A program made the position numbers and the translations under genes. A DNA stretch of 64,000 nt from Prochlorococcus sp. AG-355-N16 (lineage in GTDB: Bacteria; Cyanobacteriota; Cyanobacteriia; PCC-6307; Cyanobiaceae), in NCBI GenBank assembly GCA_003278545.1, contig QCEF01000004.1, positions 91,194-155,193 on the forward strand, given 5' to 3'. The notes beneath the pieces were generated by a model. It saw only the letters and a program-made list of their open reading frames with translations. It made no database searches and had not been told where the DNA came from. Within the stretch, counting starts at the first letter, position 1, and the number at the start of each line of letters is the position of its first letter. This document shows positions 41,948 through 51,056 of this stretch, piece by piece.

Positions 41948-43702
41948 TTAGGGTTTTTTAACAATCATTCCAGGATCTTTAATCATAGGAGGTATTTTTT
42001 CAATTACTATCAAACTCTCGATAATTTCTTTCGCAACTGGTACAGCAACAGTTGAACCATATGCAAAAGATTTAGATGGCTCATCAACTACTACTAGGAC
42101 AGCATATTTCGGATCATTAACTGGTAAGGTCGCGACAAAACTACAAACTTTTTTGCTTGTATAGGAACCATTTAAGGCTTTTTGGGAAGTGCCCGTTTTT
42201 CCCGCTATCCTATAACCCTCGATTTTCACTCCAGATCCACTACCTTTATCAACTACACTCTCCATCCATTCAAGAACAGTTTTAGAGACTTCGTCTGAAA
42301 AAAACTGTTTTCTTGGATTTTTATTAACTCTTTCTTTGAAAGTTGAGGTTACATGAGGAGTGACTTCAAAACCACCATTTGCTAGAGCCGCATGAAGTTG
42401 AACCAATTTAAGTGGAGAGATTGAGAACCCCTTACCAAAAGAAGTTACGGCAGGCTCAATTGATTGATTTACAAATAAATCTTTTCTCTTTAGTTGGCCA
42501 GCAGTTGATTCAAATAAGTCAGTCTTTAAATTTTTATTTATACCTAAATTTTTTAGCCAGTCCCAATAAATTTTAGGGTCTAAATTTTGCATTATTTTTA
42601 CCATCCCAACATTACTTGAAACCTGTAATACTTTTGGATAGTCAATGTACCCGTTACCTTTTTTATCCCAATTAGAAAGTGTCCATCCTCCAACATTAAT
42701 CTCTCCAATATCTTCAACTACTCCATCTTTCTGGATTACTTTTTCTTCTAAAGCTAGGGCAAGATTAATAGGTTTAAAAGTTGAACCAGGCTCAAATAAA
42801 TCTTGAGAATACCAACCTCTAAAGAGTTCAGAATTGTACTGCCAAAATTTATTTGGATCATATGATGGGAATGTAACCAAGGAAAGAATCCGGCCACTAT
42901 TAACATCCATAACTATGGCAAATCCCTTCTTGGCTTTCCATTTGCTTACTTGCTTTGATAATGCATTGAATGAAGCTTTCTGTAATTTTGAATCTATAGT
43001 TAAGCCTAAGCTTTTGTAATCAGAAATAAAATCACCTGGGGCTGAATTATCCGGTAGAGGAGTTCCGTCTCCTCCCCTTTTTATTAAATTACTTTTATTA
43101 AAAACTTTAATTTGATTATCTAAATGAAGCTCTAAACCTGCTGAAGCCTTATTCTCATCATTAACAAAACCTACAAGATTAGAGTAAAGCTCCCCTTGTG
43201 GATAATATCTTTGCGAATATTTAAACAAATCAAGTCCGCTTATTTGAAGGTTCTTAATCTTTTCTGCCTTTTCTTCAGAAATTTTATCCAAAAGCTTGAT
43301 ACCGCTCATTTTATTACTAAATTTACTCAAGAGTATTTCGTCATGTATATCCAAGATAGATGACAATTTTTCTGTAACTTCTTCAATACTGCGAACTCTG
43401 TTAATTGAATCACCAGGAAAATTAAAATATTTTGGATGAGCCCATAATTTATAGAGCGGTTTATCGTAAGCAATTAGTCTATTATTTCTATCAACAATCG
43501 CTCTCCTTTTTTTTAAGGCGTAAGTTTTAGAAGACTGAATTAATCTAGCTTTCCTTTGTAAATCAGAAGCGTTAAAGACTTGCAATTTAACTAATCTACC
43601 AAACAAAGAAAATATTAATATTAAGCTAAAAATATAGAGATATTTAAATCTTCTTTGATCAAGGGGTATTAGACGAACAATTTTTTTGTATTTTTTCATC
43701 AA
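41948..43702 (-). CDS. ftsI: Peptidoglycan transpeptidase FtsI / PBP2 class B
   Basis: FtsI crosslinks septal peptidoglycan during division. The 584-aa protein has an N-terminal membrane anchor (YLYIFSLILIFSLFGRLVKL), a dimerisation domain, then the penicillin-binding motifs S-x-x-K in PGSTFKPINLAL, S-x-N in SSNVGMVKI and K-T-G in AGKTGTSQKAL. Its start overlaps the stop of the upstream small membrane gene by four bases, as in ftsL-ftsI pairs. Confidence 0.94.
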   Translation of the reverse strand: MMKKYKKIVRLIPLDQRRFKYLYIFSLILIFSLFGRLVKLQVFNASDLQRKARLIQSSKTYALKKRRAIVDRNNRLIAYDKPLYKLWAHPKYFNFPGDSINRVRSIEEVTEKLSSILDIHDEILLSKFSNKMSGIKLLDKISEEKAEKIKNLQISGLDLFKYSQRYYPQGELYSNLVGFVNDENKASAGLELHLDNQIKVFNKSNLIKRGGDGTPLPDNSAPGDFISDYKSLGLTIDSKLQKASFNALSKQVSKWKAKKGFAIVMDVNSGRILSLVTFPSYDPNKFWQYNSELFRGWYSQDLFEPGSTFKPINLALALEEKVIQKDGVVEDIGEINVGGWTLSNWDKKGNGYIDYPKVLQVSSNVGMVKIMQNLDPKIYWDWLKNLGINKNLKTDLFESTAGQLKRKDLFVNQSIEPAVTSFGKGFSISPLKLVQLHAALANGGFEVTPHVTSTFKERVNKNPRKQFFSDEVSKTVLEWMESVVDKGSGSGVKIEGYRIAGKTGTSQKALNGSYTSKKVCSFVATLPVNDPKYAVLVVVDEPSKSFAYGSTVAVPVAKEIIESLIVIEKIPPMIKDPGMIVKKP

Positions 43703-44127
43703 TATCCCCTTTGATATTTGCTATCACTAAAACCTGCAATGAAACTACTTAAATTTTTCTTAAATAAACTTTCTTTTTTTTCTGGAATTTTATCAAGATA
43801 GATTAAGTCTTCAGGTTTAGTTTTTCTAAAAATATTAATAGACTCAAGTTCACTAATATAAAACTCCTCAATTTTAGAAATATAATCAATGAGATTATTA
43901 TTAATAGCTCTTGTTTTAGATAAGTTTTTATATGTATTTGACCATTTTCTTTGACTATTAAAAGACAAGAAAAATAAGGTGAAAATTAATAACAAAAGAG
44001 AGATATTAATGGTGTCGAAAATTTTATGTATTAATTTGATATTAATTATGGATTTTTTTTCAGAATTTTTTTTACTTTCGTATGAAACTTTTTTTTTTAA
44101 ATTAAGTTGATTCCCATAAGGTTTCAT
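43699..44127 (-). CDS. FtsL-like small membrane protein (position-based)
   Basis: A 142-aa protein with a charged cytoplasmic N-terminus, one transmembrane helix (ISLLLLIFTLFFLSF, about 48-62) and a helical periplasmic region with SKTRAINNNLIDYISKIEEF. This bitopic layout and overlap with ftsI suggest an FtsL-type divisome scaffold, but sequence identity to FtsL is not evident. The assignment is inference from position and topology. Confidence 0.65.
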   Translation of the reverse strand: MKPYGNQLNLKKKVSYESKKNSEKKSIINIKLIHKIFDTINISLLLLIFTLFFLSFNSQRKWSNTYKNLSKTRAINNNLIDYISKIEEFYISELESINIFRKTKPEDLIYLDKIPEKKESLFKKNLSSFIAGFSDSKYQRGY

Positions 44128-44213
44128 CTAAGATTTTTATTTAAATAAAAGAAGTGTTATAAATTAAATAAACATCTTTTTGTTTGATTCGCAAGCAAAA
44201 AAAAATAAATTCT

Positions 44214-45575
44214 TTATGTCCTCAATAAAAACAAATTTAAAAAAGTCAATCCATTCCATAAAGAATGCATAATCACTGAGGAAAACAAACTCCCTGAAGC
44301 AATTCTTGTGATTGCTAATCCAATCCCTAGAACAAATAATGGCGGCATTTCTCCCAAACTTAAATGGGCTAATGCAAAGATAAAAGCTGAAACTATGATG
44401 CCCGAAATTACTCCAAAATCTCTTGAAAGAGTTGGCAGTAAAATACCGCGAAATATAATCTCTTCAAATAGAGGAGCTAATAGAGTTGTTGTTACAAATA
44501 ATAGAAAAAATGATAAGTAATTATTATTATTAAGAACAATTTCCAGCAAGGGGTTACTACCATTCTGATTATCGATCAGACTATTCATAATTAGAGAGAT
44601 CAATAAAACAAAAGGAACAATTGTTAACCAACCTTTAATTCCCTGAATAATTGCATATTTTATTGGCAAGAAATTGAACTGTAAATAATCCTTTTTAAAA
44701 GTAAATTCACCATTCAAGGATTTAATTTGATAAAAAACTATCCACAATGGAGGAATAGCCATAAAAACATATCCAAAGAAAATTTTTAAAGATTGAGACA
44801 ATTCATTAGAGATATTTTTAGAAAAAAGTTCGACCAAACTTATAGAAAATAAAGGTGATACCACTTCTCCTAAAACAACAAATCCACCTGCAATTAATAA
44901 AACCATATCTATTAATTCTAAATCTAAGGATTTAATTTCTTTCCAACCAAACTTTTTCAAAGATATAGTTGTCCATAATATTTTTAAAGCCAGAATAGAG
45001 CCAATAAATATTGTTAAAAGTGGTATTAATCTTATGGCTAATATTTTAAAAAACATTTTGCTTGAAAATGATTTTGTTATTAATGTACTATCGTCAAAAT
45101 CAAATTTCCGGCTCAAAATGTGATATAAAAATCTATCACCTTTAAATAAATCAAATTTTTCAGAATTTACCTTATATGAATTATTATTAGATTTTTTTTC
45201 TATCTCATCAATCAGAAATTTATAGTTTTTATCTTCAAAATCTTTTGATATATTTTTATAAATTAAAGGATCATTTGATTCTGAAGTAATTATTCGAATT
45301 AATTTATTTCTTTCTGTTAGCTCTTCAAATGAGACTTCAGAGAGTGATTTATTTATTTGATCAACAGGATCATTAATGATAAAAAATTTTTTAAGATTTA
45401 CAGGTATTGATTGGACAGATAATTCAGCAATTTCTTGCTCTTTTTGATTAATATCAAATGAAACAGATGGTCTATTTAAACTGTCTCTTAATCCTTGTTG
45501 CCATAAAAAAAAAGTTATGACGATAGAAATAAAAGCTAAAGTGAGTTTTGATTTAGAAGTATTTTTAAAGATCAT
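44214..45575 (-). CDS. CPBP family intramembrane metalloprotease
   Basis: A 453-aa protein with an N-terminal helix, a ~150-residue soluble part, then a multi-pass CPBP (Abi/Rce1-like) domain holding the glutamate motif EEIIFRGILLP, histidine motif FALAHLSLGEMPP and H-S-L-W-N near the C-terminus. Family members include prenyl-protein proteases and bacteriocin-immunity proteins; the cyanobacterial role is unknown. About 70 non-coding bases separate it from the ftsL-like gene. Confidence 0.88.
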   Translation of the reverse strand: MIFKNTSKSKLTLAFISIVITFFLWQQGLRDSLNRPSVSFDINQKEQEIAELSVQSIPVNLKKFFIINDPVDQINKSLSEVSFEELTERNKLIRIITSESNDPLIYKNISKDFEDKNYKFLIDEIEKKSNNNSYKVNSEKFDLFKGDRFLYHILSRKFDFDDSTLITKSFSSKMFFKILAIRLIPLLTIFIGSILALKILWTTISLKKFGWKEIKSLDLELIDMVLLIAGGFVVLGEVVSPLFSISLVELFSKNISNELSQSLKIFFGYVFMAIPPLWIVFYQIKSLNGEFTFKKDYLQFNFLPIKYAIIQGIKGWLTIVPFVLLISLIMNSLIDNQNGSNPLLEIVLNNNNYLSFFLLFVTTTLLAPLFEEIIFRGILLPTLSRDFGVISGIIVSAFIFALAHLSLGEMPPLFVLGIGLAITRIASGSLFSSVIMHSLWNGLTFLNLFLLRT

Positions 45576-45690
45576 AACTTATTATATTCTTGAAAACTAT
45601 AGTTAGTTATCATTTATTTCCTTATATTTATGTATCTATTTTAATCACGCCATGAGATGATTAAATTATCTTAATTTTCAAATTTATATA

Positions 45691-47019
45691 ATGGCTATAA
45701 GATTAGTTTTAGTTAGGCATGGACTAAGCAGTTTCAATGCAAAAGGATTAATTCAAGGAAGAACAGACGATTCATTATTAACTGATGAAGGATACCAACA
45801 AGCCCAAAAAGCAGGAAAAGCATTATCAAAAATAAACTTCGATAAAATCTATTCCTCCCCACTTGTCAGAGCGGCAGAGACTGCAAAAACAATTAAAAAG
45901 ACCTTCAATAAAGAACAAAGTATTGTATTCGACGATAATTTGCTAGAGGTAGATCTTAGTGAATGGTCTGGTCTAAAAATTGATGAAATAAAAAAGAAAT
46001 TCCCAGAAATTTACCCTATATGGAAAAATGATCCAGAAAATCTTATCTTAAAAAGAAATGATAATAAAACTTATAAACCAATTCAAGAGTTATTTTTTCA
46101 AGCAACAAATTTTGTAGAAGATATTTTAAAAATTTATCTAGACAAAGATGATGTAAATATTTTAGTTGTTGGACATAATGCAATTCTCAGATGTTTAATA
46201 CTCTTGTTATTAGGAAAGCCTAAGCAAGGTTTTAGAAAAATAAGATTAGAAAATGCTTCTTTCTCAATACTCAATATTTCAAAGAAAGATAACTCTTTTA
46301 AGACTCAAATTGAATGCTTAAATCAAACTTCCCATCTTAATAAAAATATTCCAAATAGAATTGGAGATTCCAGAATATTTCTTATAAGGCATGGTGAAAC
46401 TAACTGGAACAAAGAAGGTAGATTTCAAGGACAAATTGATATCCCTTTAAATGAAAACGGAAAAGATCAAGCAAGAAAGACTTTTGAATATTTGAGAAAT
46501 ATTTCTTTCAATAAGGCATTCTCAAGTTCAATGCATAGGCCATATGAGACTGCACAAATAATCCTTCAAAATAACAAAAATTTAAAAATTGAGAAAATAG
46601 ATTCACTCGTAGAAATCAGTCACGGATTATGGGAGGGTAAATTGGAAGCAGAAATTAGAGAAGAGTGGCCTGCTTTACTAAAAAATTGGCATTATAAACC
46701 TGAAGAAGTAATAATGCCCGAAGGTGAATCTATAAAAGATGTATCAGAAAGGTCAGTAGAAGCTTTTGACAAAATTTGTTTATGTCAAAAGGATAATGAT
46801 CAAACCCTCATGGTCGCTCATGATGCAGTCAATAAAACTCTTATTTGTAATATCCTTGGGATTGATTATTCAAATATTTGGATGATAAAACAGGGTAATG
46901 GTGGCATAACCATAATTGATCTTTTTAATGATCCCCAAAAGCCTCCTGTAATTAGCGCTCTTAACATTACAACACACCTAGGGGGAATACTTGATTCAAC
47001 TGCTTCAGGAGCACTTTAA
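45691..47019 (+). CDS. Double-domain histidine phosphatase / phosphoglycerate mutase family
   Basis: The 442-aa protein is two histidine-phosphatase domains in tandem. Each has the R-H-G motif, LVLVRHGLSSFNAKGLIQG and FLIRHGETNWNKEGRFQG, and each has the second histidine (VVGHNAI; VAHDAVN). Both sites look usable, although the first R-H-G-L lacks the common R-H-G-E/Q-T. Often annotated as phosphoglycerate mutase; some cyanobacterial relatives are phosphoserine phosphatases, so the reaction is open. Divergent from the CPBP gene. Confidence 0.88.
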   Translation: MAIRLVLVRHGLSSFNAKGLIQGRTDDSLLTDEGYQQAQKAGKALSKINFDKIYSSPLVRAAETAKTIKKTFNKEQSIVFDDNLLEVDLSEWSGLKIDEIKKKFPEIYPIWKNDPENLILKRNDNKTYKPIQELFFQATNFVEDILKIYLDKDDVNILVVGHNAILRCLILLLLGKPKQGFRKIRLENASFSILNISKKDNSFKTQIECLNQTSHLNKNIPNRIGDSRIFLIRHGETNWNKEGRFQGQIDIPLNENGKDQARKTFEYLRNISFNKAFSSSMHRPYETAQIILQNNKNLKIEKIDSLVEISHGLWEGKLEAEIREEWPALLKNWHYKPEEVIMPEGESIKDVSERSVEAFDKICLCQKDNDQTLMVAHDAVNKTLICNILGIDYSNIWMIKQGNGGITIIDLFNDPQKPPVISALNITTHLGGILDSTASGAL

Positions 47020-47083
47020 ATTAAGCTTTTTTAAAAATTTATTTTGATGAAGTCAGAGTCAGAAAAAAGGCCATCTTCGTAAA

Positions 47084-47248
47084 CTAACCAAGAGAGTCTA
47101 AATCTCTACGATGGTGAACTGTATTTCCATCATCATATGGAACTTTCTGTTCTTTCATTAAATCTGCAATAGTTGGATAATCTTTTGCATTATCAAGATC
47201 TCTTGCATTTTTATCTTGAATTGCAAATGGTGATCTTTTTAAATTCAT
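47084..47248 (-). CDS. Small orphan protein, 54 aa (not in ORF track)
   Basis: The minus strand reads MNLKRSPFAIQDKNARDLDN... ending DLDSLG: 54 hydrophilic residues with VPYDDGNTVHHRRD. No family is recognised. It follows the 61-aa gene by 11 bases on the same strand, probably as a two-gene transcript. Purine-rich TGAGGAAA bases precede the ATG. Marks the start of the orphan-rich part of the window. Confidence 0.55.
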   Translation of the reverse strand: MNLKRSPFAIQDKNARDLDNAKDYPTIADLMKEQKVPYDDGNTVHHRRDLDSLG

Positions 47249-47259
47249 AATTAATTTCC

Positions 47260-47445
47260 TCAAAATTTTTGTTGGATTCTGATTACAGATCCTGGATTAT
47301 CATGTACGTAAGTGTTGAATTCTCTCGCAAGCATTAGGCAATCGTATGCATCGCGTGCGTAAAAACCAATTTGATGTGTATTATTTGTTGAATCTTTGTA
47401 ACTCAACACATATTTATTACAAGATTTTATTGGTGTTGAAGGCAT
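47260..47445 (-). CDS. Small orphan protein, 61 aa
   Basis: A 61-aa soluble protein containing NKYVLSYKDSTNNTHQIGFY and ARDAYDCLMLAREFNTYV. Not assigned to a family. Balanced composition and tight spacing with the 54-aa ORF downstream suggest a real two-gene unit typical of picocyanobacterial accessory regions. Confidence 0.6.
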   Translation of the reverse strand: MPSTPIKSCNKYVLSYKDSTNNTHQIGFYARDAYDCLMLAREFNTYVHDNPGSVIRIQQKF

Positions 47446-47698
47446 TTAATTTAGTTCCGTAACAGATAAGTTCTAACTAGGCATGCTTATAAATCGACTA
47501 ATAAAAATGTACGGTTTAAGGCACAAATATATACGGATAGAGGACCAACAACCTAATTTAAAAATTAATATAATATTGAGGTAGATTTTGCAAAAAAAGT
47601 AAAGACAATATTTCCGTTAAATTTTAAAATTATTTTAAATGTTGGCTCGTTTTTGCAAGTAACTTCTCTTGAAACTATTTTTTATATAAACATCAATT

Positions 47699-47842
47699 TT
47701 ACGCAAAATTAGAGCGCTCCAGATTATAAATATACTTTTCTCCATCATCATCACCATCGTCATCATCATGGAAGGATGAGATTAGTACATACACTCCTCC
47801 AAGTCCGAGTAACATCGATAAATAAAGGATTGGGTCTGTCAT
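47699..47842 (-). CDS. Small membrane protein with Asp-rich tail, 47 aa (not in ORF track)
   Basis: The minus strand encodes MTDPILYLSMLLGLGGVYVL, a single hydrophobic helix, followed by HDDDDGDDDGE and KYIYNLERSNFA. A membrane anchor plus seven aspartates in nine residues suggests a metal- or cation-binding tail (inference). A hairpin TTTGAAGCATTCAAA (47848-47862) lies just upstream of the start. Confidence 0.5.
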   Translation of the reverse strand: MTDPILYLSMLLGLGGVYVLISSFHDDDDGDDDGEKYIYNLERSNFA

Positions 47843-48031
47843 TTATTAAGTTTGAAGCATTCAAATTAAATTTGAGGAAGCTTTTCAATATCTATATTTT
47901 CTTTTAATTATTTAGATGAAAAACTTTCTAAGATCAAAAAATTATTTTTTATTTGAGAAAAATGAAAGTAGATCTAAAATAGGGTAAATTTAATTTTTTT
48001 TAAGTAAGTTTTACAAATAATTTAAAAATCC

Positions 48032-48670
48032 ATGTGCGGAAGATTTGAGCTGAAAACTAAATTTGAGAAGTTGCCAACGGCTTTGAAACAAGACTATCCA
48101 AGTAGACTTGATTCTAAATATGAGACTCAAAATCTAATAAGACCTAATGATCCTGTTCTTGTAATTAAAAACGAAGGAAGAATTAAAACTACTTTTATGA
48201 CATGGGGCTTTATTTCTCCTTGGGCCAGAGACCCATTTGATAACGAGAGCCCAAGACCATTTAATGCAAGATCAGAAACCGTAGAAGAAAAAAAATTATT
48301 TAGTGGAAGTTGGAAACATAAAAGGTGCCTAATACCTGCTAGCGGTTTTTTTGAAAAAAAATATCGTGTTCGAAAATCGAATTATGAGACTTTTTGGTTG
48401 GGAGGAATTTGGAGTAAGTGGATTTCACCAGATGGAGCAGAACTTGAGAGTTGCTGCGTTTTAACCACTGAACCAAATGACTTAATTAAACCTATACATC
48501 ACCGCATGCCTGTGATCGTTCCTAATGGATATGAGGAACAATGGACAGAGCAAGTTAAAGATGCAGATGAATTAAGAGGATTATTCGCAATCATGATAAG
48601 TTGGTCCCCTGATGGTTGGCTATTAGAGGATGTAAAGAAAAAAGAAACTGATCAAATGAGTTTGTTTTAA
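48032..48670 (+). CDS. SRAP/HMCES-family abasic-site-binding protein (YedK-like)
   Basis: SRAP proteins form a covalent crosslink to abasic sites in single-stranded DNA, shielding them at forks. The catalytic Cys2 follows the initiator Met (MCGRFELK), with FNARSET, CLIPASGFFEKK and the C-terminal HHRMPVIVP of the active site, in 212 aa. Start is the ATG that places Cys second. It lies at the edge of the accessory region, not in an operon. Confidence 0.92.
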   Translation: MCGRFELKTKFEKLPTALKQDYPSRLDSKYETQNLIRPNDPVLVIKNEGRIKTTFMTWGFISPWARDPFDNESPRPFNARSETVEEKKLFSGSWKHKRCLIPASGFFEKKYRVRKSNYETFWLGGIWSKWISPDGAELESCCVLTTEPNDLIKPIHHRMPVIVPNGYEEQWTEQVKDADELRGLFAIMISWSPDGWLLEDVKKKETDQMSLF

Positions 48671-48702
48671 ATGGAACGTTTACTAATTCCAAGGTTACAT
48701 TA

Positions 48703-48948
48703 ATGGCTAAATCTTATTGGCTGATTAATTCAAATAGGTCAGAAGTAAAAAGATTTATTAAAAATGATAAGAGTATTGATGGAGTTTTTGAATATATGTT
48801 TATAGATACTGGGAAAATAGTGGGGGGATTAGGAAACAAACAACCAGTAATGACAAATACAGTTTCTGTTGAAATAGATTTAGCTAGAGAAATTTATGAA
48901 AGATTACTTTCTATGGGATGGAGAAAAATTGAAAAAAATTGGAATTAA
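48703..48948 (+). CDS. Small picocyanobacterial orphan, possibly DUF1651-like
   Basis: An 81-aa protein ending IYERLLSMGWRKIEKNWN; this aromatic, basic C-terminus resembles the short DUF1651 proteins of Prochlorococcus and Synechococcus (recollection, not verified). Begins MAKSYWLINSNRSEVKRF. Function unknown. It is 32 bases downstream of the SRAP gene and may share its transcript. Confidence 0.6.
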   Translation: MAKSYWLINSNRSEVKRFIKNDKSIDGVFEYMFIDTGKIVGGLGNKQPVMTNTVSVEIDLAREIYERLLSMGWRKIEKNWN

Positions 48949-49098
48949 AAAGAGACTTAGATCTGTGCGGTATAAATTACTTATGAAAATAATCTGAAAA
49001 TCAATAATGAGAATATTAACTAAAATTGACATCCAATCTAAACTATTAGGGGATTAGTAAATTATTTTTTTAGTGCAGATAAAAATGAAACATCAAAA

Positions 49099-49821
49099 AT
49101 GGCTACCAGAATAAATAAATATTTAAGTGAAGTCGGTTATTGTTCTAGAAGAGAAGCAGATAGATTAATCCAAGAAGGAAAGGTAACCATTAATGGCAAG
49201 ATTTCAGAAATTGGAACTAAAGTAGAAGATACTGACCAAGTTGAAGTTAAAGGTCAAAGAATAGAAAAATCAAAGAGACAAAAAAACATATACTTAGCCT
49301 TTAATAAACCTGTAGGAATTGTTTGCACAACAGATAGAAAAGTAGAACCCAATAATGTAATAGATTTTATTAAATATCCTAAAAGAATTTTCCCCATTGG
49401 AAGATTAGATAAGCTCAGTGAGGGATTGATTTTCTTAACTAATGATGGAGATATCGTAAATAAAATACTCAGAGCCAGAAATAATCATGAAAAAGAATAT
49501 ATTGTAAAAGTTAATCGTCCTATTAATAGCGACTTTATTCAAAGCATGAGTAATGGAGTTGATATTTTAGACACAACAACTAAAAATTGTTTCGTAAAAC
49601 AATTGGGTCCAAGAAATTTTAAAATAATACTCACACAGGGACTTAACCGTCAGATTAGAAGAATGTGTGAGGCCTTAGGATATAGAGTACGATCATTAAA
49701 GCGTGTAAGAATTATGAATATTAAGTTAGATGTGCCAAAAGGGAAATATAGAGAACTTAGTAAAGAAGAACTCTTGGAATTAAATAGATTACTCGAAAAC
49801 TCCTCAAAAACATATGACTAA
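49099..49821 (+). CDS. rluF: RluF/RsuA-type pseudouridine synthase
   Basis: The 240-aa protein has an S4 RNA-binding domain (RINKYLSEVGYCSRREADRL) and the RsuA-family catalytic aspartate in FPIGRLDKLSEGLIFLTNDGD, plus QGLNRQIRRMCEALGY. The NKILRARNNHEKEYIV segment is closer to RluF (23S rRNA U2604) than RsuA. Base composition matches its neighbours. No operon partners. Confidence 0.85.
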   Translation: MATRINKYLSEVGYCSRREADRLIQEGKVTINGKISEIGTKVEDTDQVEVKGQRIEKSKRQKNIYLAFNKPVGIVCTTDRKVEPNNVIDFIKYPKRIFPIGRLDKLSEGLIFLTNDGDIVNKILRARNNHEKEYIVKVNRPINSDFIQSMSNGVDILDTTTKNCFVKQLGPRNFKIILTQGLNRQIRRMCEALGYRVRSLKRVRIMNIKLDVPKGKYRELSKEELLELNRLLENSSKTYD

Positions 49822-50012
49822 TCAAAACCCAATAAAAGTAATTGGGAAGTCATAGTGAATTGGTTAGAAAAAATGCAAGATTTATACTTCTCTACTTTGG
49901 TAGAAATAATTTTAATAATATGAAACACTTACTACTTGAATCGCAATTGGTTAGTAATTGAGTGTTATTTAATCGTCTATTAAGAATTAACAGTCCTAGC
50001 TCTCTTTTTTTG

Positions 50013-50189
50013 TCAAATCTTCCTCGGTTCTTCTCCAACCCTAAGCAATTCATATTTCCATTCTTCTCTATCTGCTGCTTTATTTAATTCTTCTCTGGTT
50101 GTCATGACAGGTTGCTCTTTCCACCATTTAGAAGTAATGTTTCCAGAATTAATAAACATATATTTAAGAAATTGATCTTTATTATTCAT
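50013..50189 (-). CDS. Small orphan protein, 58 aa (not in ORF track)
   Basis: The minus strand encodes MNNKDQFLKYMFINSGNITS followed by KWWKEQPVMTTREELNKAAD and REEWKYELLRVGEEPRKI. Charged, helical, no signal or membrane segment. No family recognised. It lies 70 bases downstream of the Hli-linked 75-aa gene on the same strand. Codon-like composition across the whole frame supports it. Confidence 0.5.
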   Translation of the reverse strand: MNNKDQFLKYMFINSGNITSKWWKEQPVMTTREELNKAADREEWKYELLRVGEEPRKI

Positions 50190-50259
50190 ATTTTCGATAA
50201 ATCTTTTTATCCTTGATCAATTTGAATTAACAATCCAATAAGACCTATCCATTACTTTT

Positions 50260-50487
50260 TTAAGGATAAAAGTCTACTTTCCAACGCATCACGCAATAAC
50301 CTAATGGGTTATATCCATTCCAATTCCAGAATTTGAATATTTTTATGGTGAAATGGTGGAAATTAGCATCATTGAAAAATGCCCAACCAAAATAAATAGC
50401 AAATGCAGTTACAACAAACGCAGCATATTGGAGCCAATGTGTTCCAGAATTATCTACACCATTTTTGTCAAAATTAGAATTACTCAT
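50260..50487 (-). CDS. Single-pass membrane protein next to hli, 75 aa
   Basis: A 75-aa protein with one hydrophobic helix (HWLQYAAFVVTAFAIYFGWAF) and an aromatic C-terminal half rich in Trp, Phe and Tyr. It lacks the E-x-x-N-G-R motif, so it is not itself an Hli protein. Its ATG abuts the hli stop with no gap, implying coupled translation and perhaps a common membrane complex (inference). Confidence 0.65.
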   Translation of the reverse strand: MSNSNFDKNGVDNSGTHWLQYAAFVVTAFAIYFGWAFFNDANFHHFTIKIFKFWNWNGYNPLGYCVMRWKVDFYP

Positions 50488-50742
50488 TTAAAGGATTGGA
50501 TAAGCTATCCATCCGAATAGGGTGTAGTTAATAATGACAGCCATGAAGCCTATCATTGCAAGCCTTCCATTTGTTCTTTCAGCAATAAACCAATATGTAT
50601 TTGGCCATTCAAAATCGCCCCCCATATTGGATTTTTTATCTTTTGAAATTGGGTTCTCTTTAGGAGAGTTGTCCTGGTCAAGATAATAATTACTATCTGG
50701 ATAAAAACTTTCGCTTGAAAAGTTATCTTTAAATTTACGCAT
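50488..50742 (-). CDS. hli: High-light-inducible (Hli/SCP) chlorophyll-binding protein
   Basis: Hli proteins are one-helix relatives of plant light-harvesting proteins that bind chlorophyll and quench energy near photosystem II during stress. The 84-aa protein has the signature AERTNGRLAMIGFMAVIINY in its C-terminal half; the first ~45 residues are charged and variable. It heads a two-gene unit with the 75-aa membrane gene. Hli genes are common in cyanobacterial islands and cyanophages. Confidence 0.92.
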   Translation of the reverse strand: MRKFKDNFSSESFYPDSNYYLDQDNSPKENPISKDKKSNMGGDFEWPNTYWFIAERTNGRLAMIGFMAVIINYTLFGWIAYPIL

Positions 50743-50834
50743 TATTATTAGAGTATTATCTTTAGATATATTAAAAAATAAAAAAACTAAATAGGTTAAA
50801 TAAGCATTTTATTATTTAATCGTTAAACGGAATA

Positions 50835-51056
50835 TTGAGAATACTTAGATGTCAATCGGGGCGAAAGGCTTCGAGTGACTTTGATGGTGATGGTTTCCAA
50901 GAGGTTTACTGGAAAACTAATGATGGAAGTGCTTATCTAAGAGCTCTTATGCATGCAGATGGAAATATCCAATATGCAAATTATCAGAGTGAATTACAGA
51001 TGAAGGAGTACTTGATTACATCTGGATATGATGAACATATTAATGAGATTATCTAA
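50835..51056 (+). pseudogene. Possible gene fragment with DxDGDG motif
   Basis: A 73-aa frame starting at a TTG reads SDFDGDGFQEVYWKTNDGSA, then YLRALMHADGNIQYANYQSE. The Ca-binding-like D-x-D-G-D-G and repeat-like aromatic pattern suggest the tail of a larger secreted or repeat protein. The first ~13 residues look unrelated to the rest and there is no good ribosome-binding site, so a decayed fragment is as likely as a short gene. Confidence 0.4.
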
